DNA of 64,000 nt, taken from Urophycis tenuis. Taxonomy: Eukaryota; Chordata; Actinopteri; Gadiformes; Phycidae. Shown one piece after another: positions 62,500 through 64,000 of this stretch. The position numbers and the translations under genes were made by a program. The notes under the pieces were generated by a model. The model was not told where the DNA came from. It made no database searches and worked only from the letters and a program-made list of their open reading frames with translations. The stretch's first letter is position 1, and every line of letters begins with the position of its first letter. The DNA is taken from assembly GCA_036785325.1 (NCBI GenBank), contig JAXIVH010000005.1, positions 2,074,334 through 2,138,333 on the forward strand. The letters run 5' to 3'.

Positions 62500-63356
62500 A
62501 GTACAAATAGAACATTGAGACATTCAAGAGTAATGCTTAATGCAAATCATGTCTGTGTGTAAAGGGGTAGTCAATCGGTATTAAAACATGTTACATATTC
62601 AGTTGAAAGATGGATAGATCCCTGCCACCTGTTGCAGCTGTGTGGGGGGTACCAGGAGGGATCCAAACGGACCCTAACCCATCACTTTAGGACAGAGGCA
62701 TGTGTTCAGACTTCTGGCCAAAGAAGCCACCTCTATTGTAGTCAAATCCTTACTTTTTTGTCCACATTGACAGAACAAATCTGATGTGGGTCACAAAAGA
62801 CCGACATTGAAATGCACAACATCACATCAGGGAATTTGGGTAATAGTTATTATTGATGCAGCAATCATTTACATTCAATCATACAATCAGATAATCATAT
62901 ACGCTTATCAGTAATGGTCATCAGCCCCTATCGGTGGCTTCTGAAGCAATCATTGCTTCAGTAATTATTAACAGAAGTAATCTGTCCGTTATTCAATGGA
63001 CATCGATACCAAGACGCAGGGCAAGCTTCCACAACTCAAATACATGTTTTTGTGACGTAAGTTGGGTGAAAATAAGCGATATACTGAAGATTATAATGAC
63101 AGATTCCTTCAGTCAATATGAAATATGGCCAAATAATTGATTGAATAATAATAACAATGCAAGGCAGCTTGCCATTGTGTAGTATGGCGGGTTTGTGGCA
63201 GACTAACTTTGGCTCCATATTTCATGTAGCAGTAGTTTTGAAACAATCTGTACAAAAATACATATCTCAAATATAAGTTAAGCCTCTTTTTGTCAAAAGA
63301 GTGGAATTATACAGCAGAACCTGTAGATGGCAGCAGGTTCAATGTTGTAGTCTAAT

Positions 63357-63416
<60 letters not shown>

Positions 63417-64000
63417 CGTGTGCAGCGCATGAACATGCGACCCTGGATACACCCCGCATGATGACAATGATGTAAATGTAAGGAAAACTGCGCAACAGTG
63501 TCGATGCTGATTTGTGCAGTAGATCTGTCTGGTCTTGTTTGTAACGCAGAACCCAAAACTGCCATGAGAGATGAATGGATAGTTAGAGAGCACTGAAGAG
63601 ATGGAATGATCCTGATCCTAATCTCATCGGGATTTATTTTTATTAATTTATTTTTGTAGTCCAAGCAGAGTTGCATAAGGCCTTAATCCACGGCTGTCAA
63701 TCAAACATGCACATCTCTTCTGATTCTGCTCATAACACCACAGTCAGCCTTTACATTGATCATTCTACCGTTGATAGAAACACAATACAGAATGGCCCAA
63801 GAAAACATCACCCTGTGATTGGCTTTAGAATAACCTGCTTGTTTTGCCATTCCAATTCCTAAATTCCTAATATATTACAATATGAAATCATTAATTAACA
63901 CAAATACATTCTACATTGATTACAACAGAAAGGTTCTGAATTCCCTTTGAGTTTCATAATTTTTGCAGAACATGTTACACTCATGAATAGGATCAGCTGT
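62500..64000. other. Right-end spacer, no gene recognised
   Basis: AT-rich; the only strong structure is a (GT)n run at 63357-63412. Short frames on both strands carry no family motifs. Confidence 0.45.
63357..63412 (+). repeat. (GT)n microsatellite
   Basis: About 28 uninterrupted GT units followed by GCGTGCGTGTGCA. Confidence 0.95.

Overview
This is vertebrate, almost certainly ray-finned fish, nuclear DNA. The genes are multi-exon with GT-AG introns and mammalian-like protein sequences. Introns and spacers are full of (GT)n/(AC)n microsatellites, tRNA-derived SINEs and 3' ends of fish-type LINEs. The very high dinucleotide-repeat density resembles gadid genomes, but the species cannot be fixed from sequence alone.

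Nine protein genes can be read by exon-by-exon reconstruction. In order they are: ripor1 (minus, 1-4185, C-terminal part off the left edge); the C-terminal half of carmil2 (plus, about 12347-16798); nudt21 (plus, 17873-19906, complete); ogfod1 (plus, 21164-27024, complete); tradd (plus, 31146-33617, with an apparent 1-base frameshift); gnao1 (plus, 35723-40389, with two compensating 1-base indels in exon 1); cog4 (minus, 43214-52978, complete, 19 coding exons); gfod2 (minus, 55887-58287, two coding exons); thap11 (plus, 60687-61517, single exon). All nine have human counterparts on 16q12-q22, so the window is a rearranged piece of that conserved block. They do not form one pathway. They cover Rho and actin control (ripor1, carmil2), mRNA 3' processing (nudt21), prolyl hydroxylation of a ribosomal protein (ogfod1), TNF signalling (tradd), heterotrimeric G-protein signalling (gnao1), Golgi tethering (cog4), a secreted/matrix oxidoreductase-like protein (gfod2) and transcription with HCFC1/ZNF143 (thap11).

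Spacers: 4.2-12.3 kb is mostly AT-rich and holds possible ripor1 5' non-coding exons, a cluster of perfect hairpins near 10.4 kb and a CpG-rich NRF1/YY1 promoter-like element near 11.2 kb. 27.0-31.1 kb and 52.98-54.4 kb hold SINE and LINE pieces. 33.6-35.7 kb leads into the gnao1 promoter, which has a full CRE. 40.4-43.2 kb lies between the convergent gnao1 and cog4 and carries a G-quadruplex run and a 37-bp GC-box minisatellite. 61.5-64 kb is the thap11 3' region plus empty spacer.

I found no CRISPR array, operon, viral genome or novel gene system. The points most worth following are the missing LRR half of carmil2, the single-base breaks in tradd and gnao1, two ZNF143/THAP11-type motifs in front of thap11 itself, UGUA elements at the nudt21 poly(A) site, a GC-AG intron in ogfod1, and repeated placement of CA/GT tracts beside splice sites.
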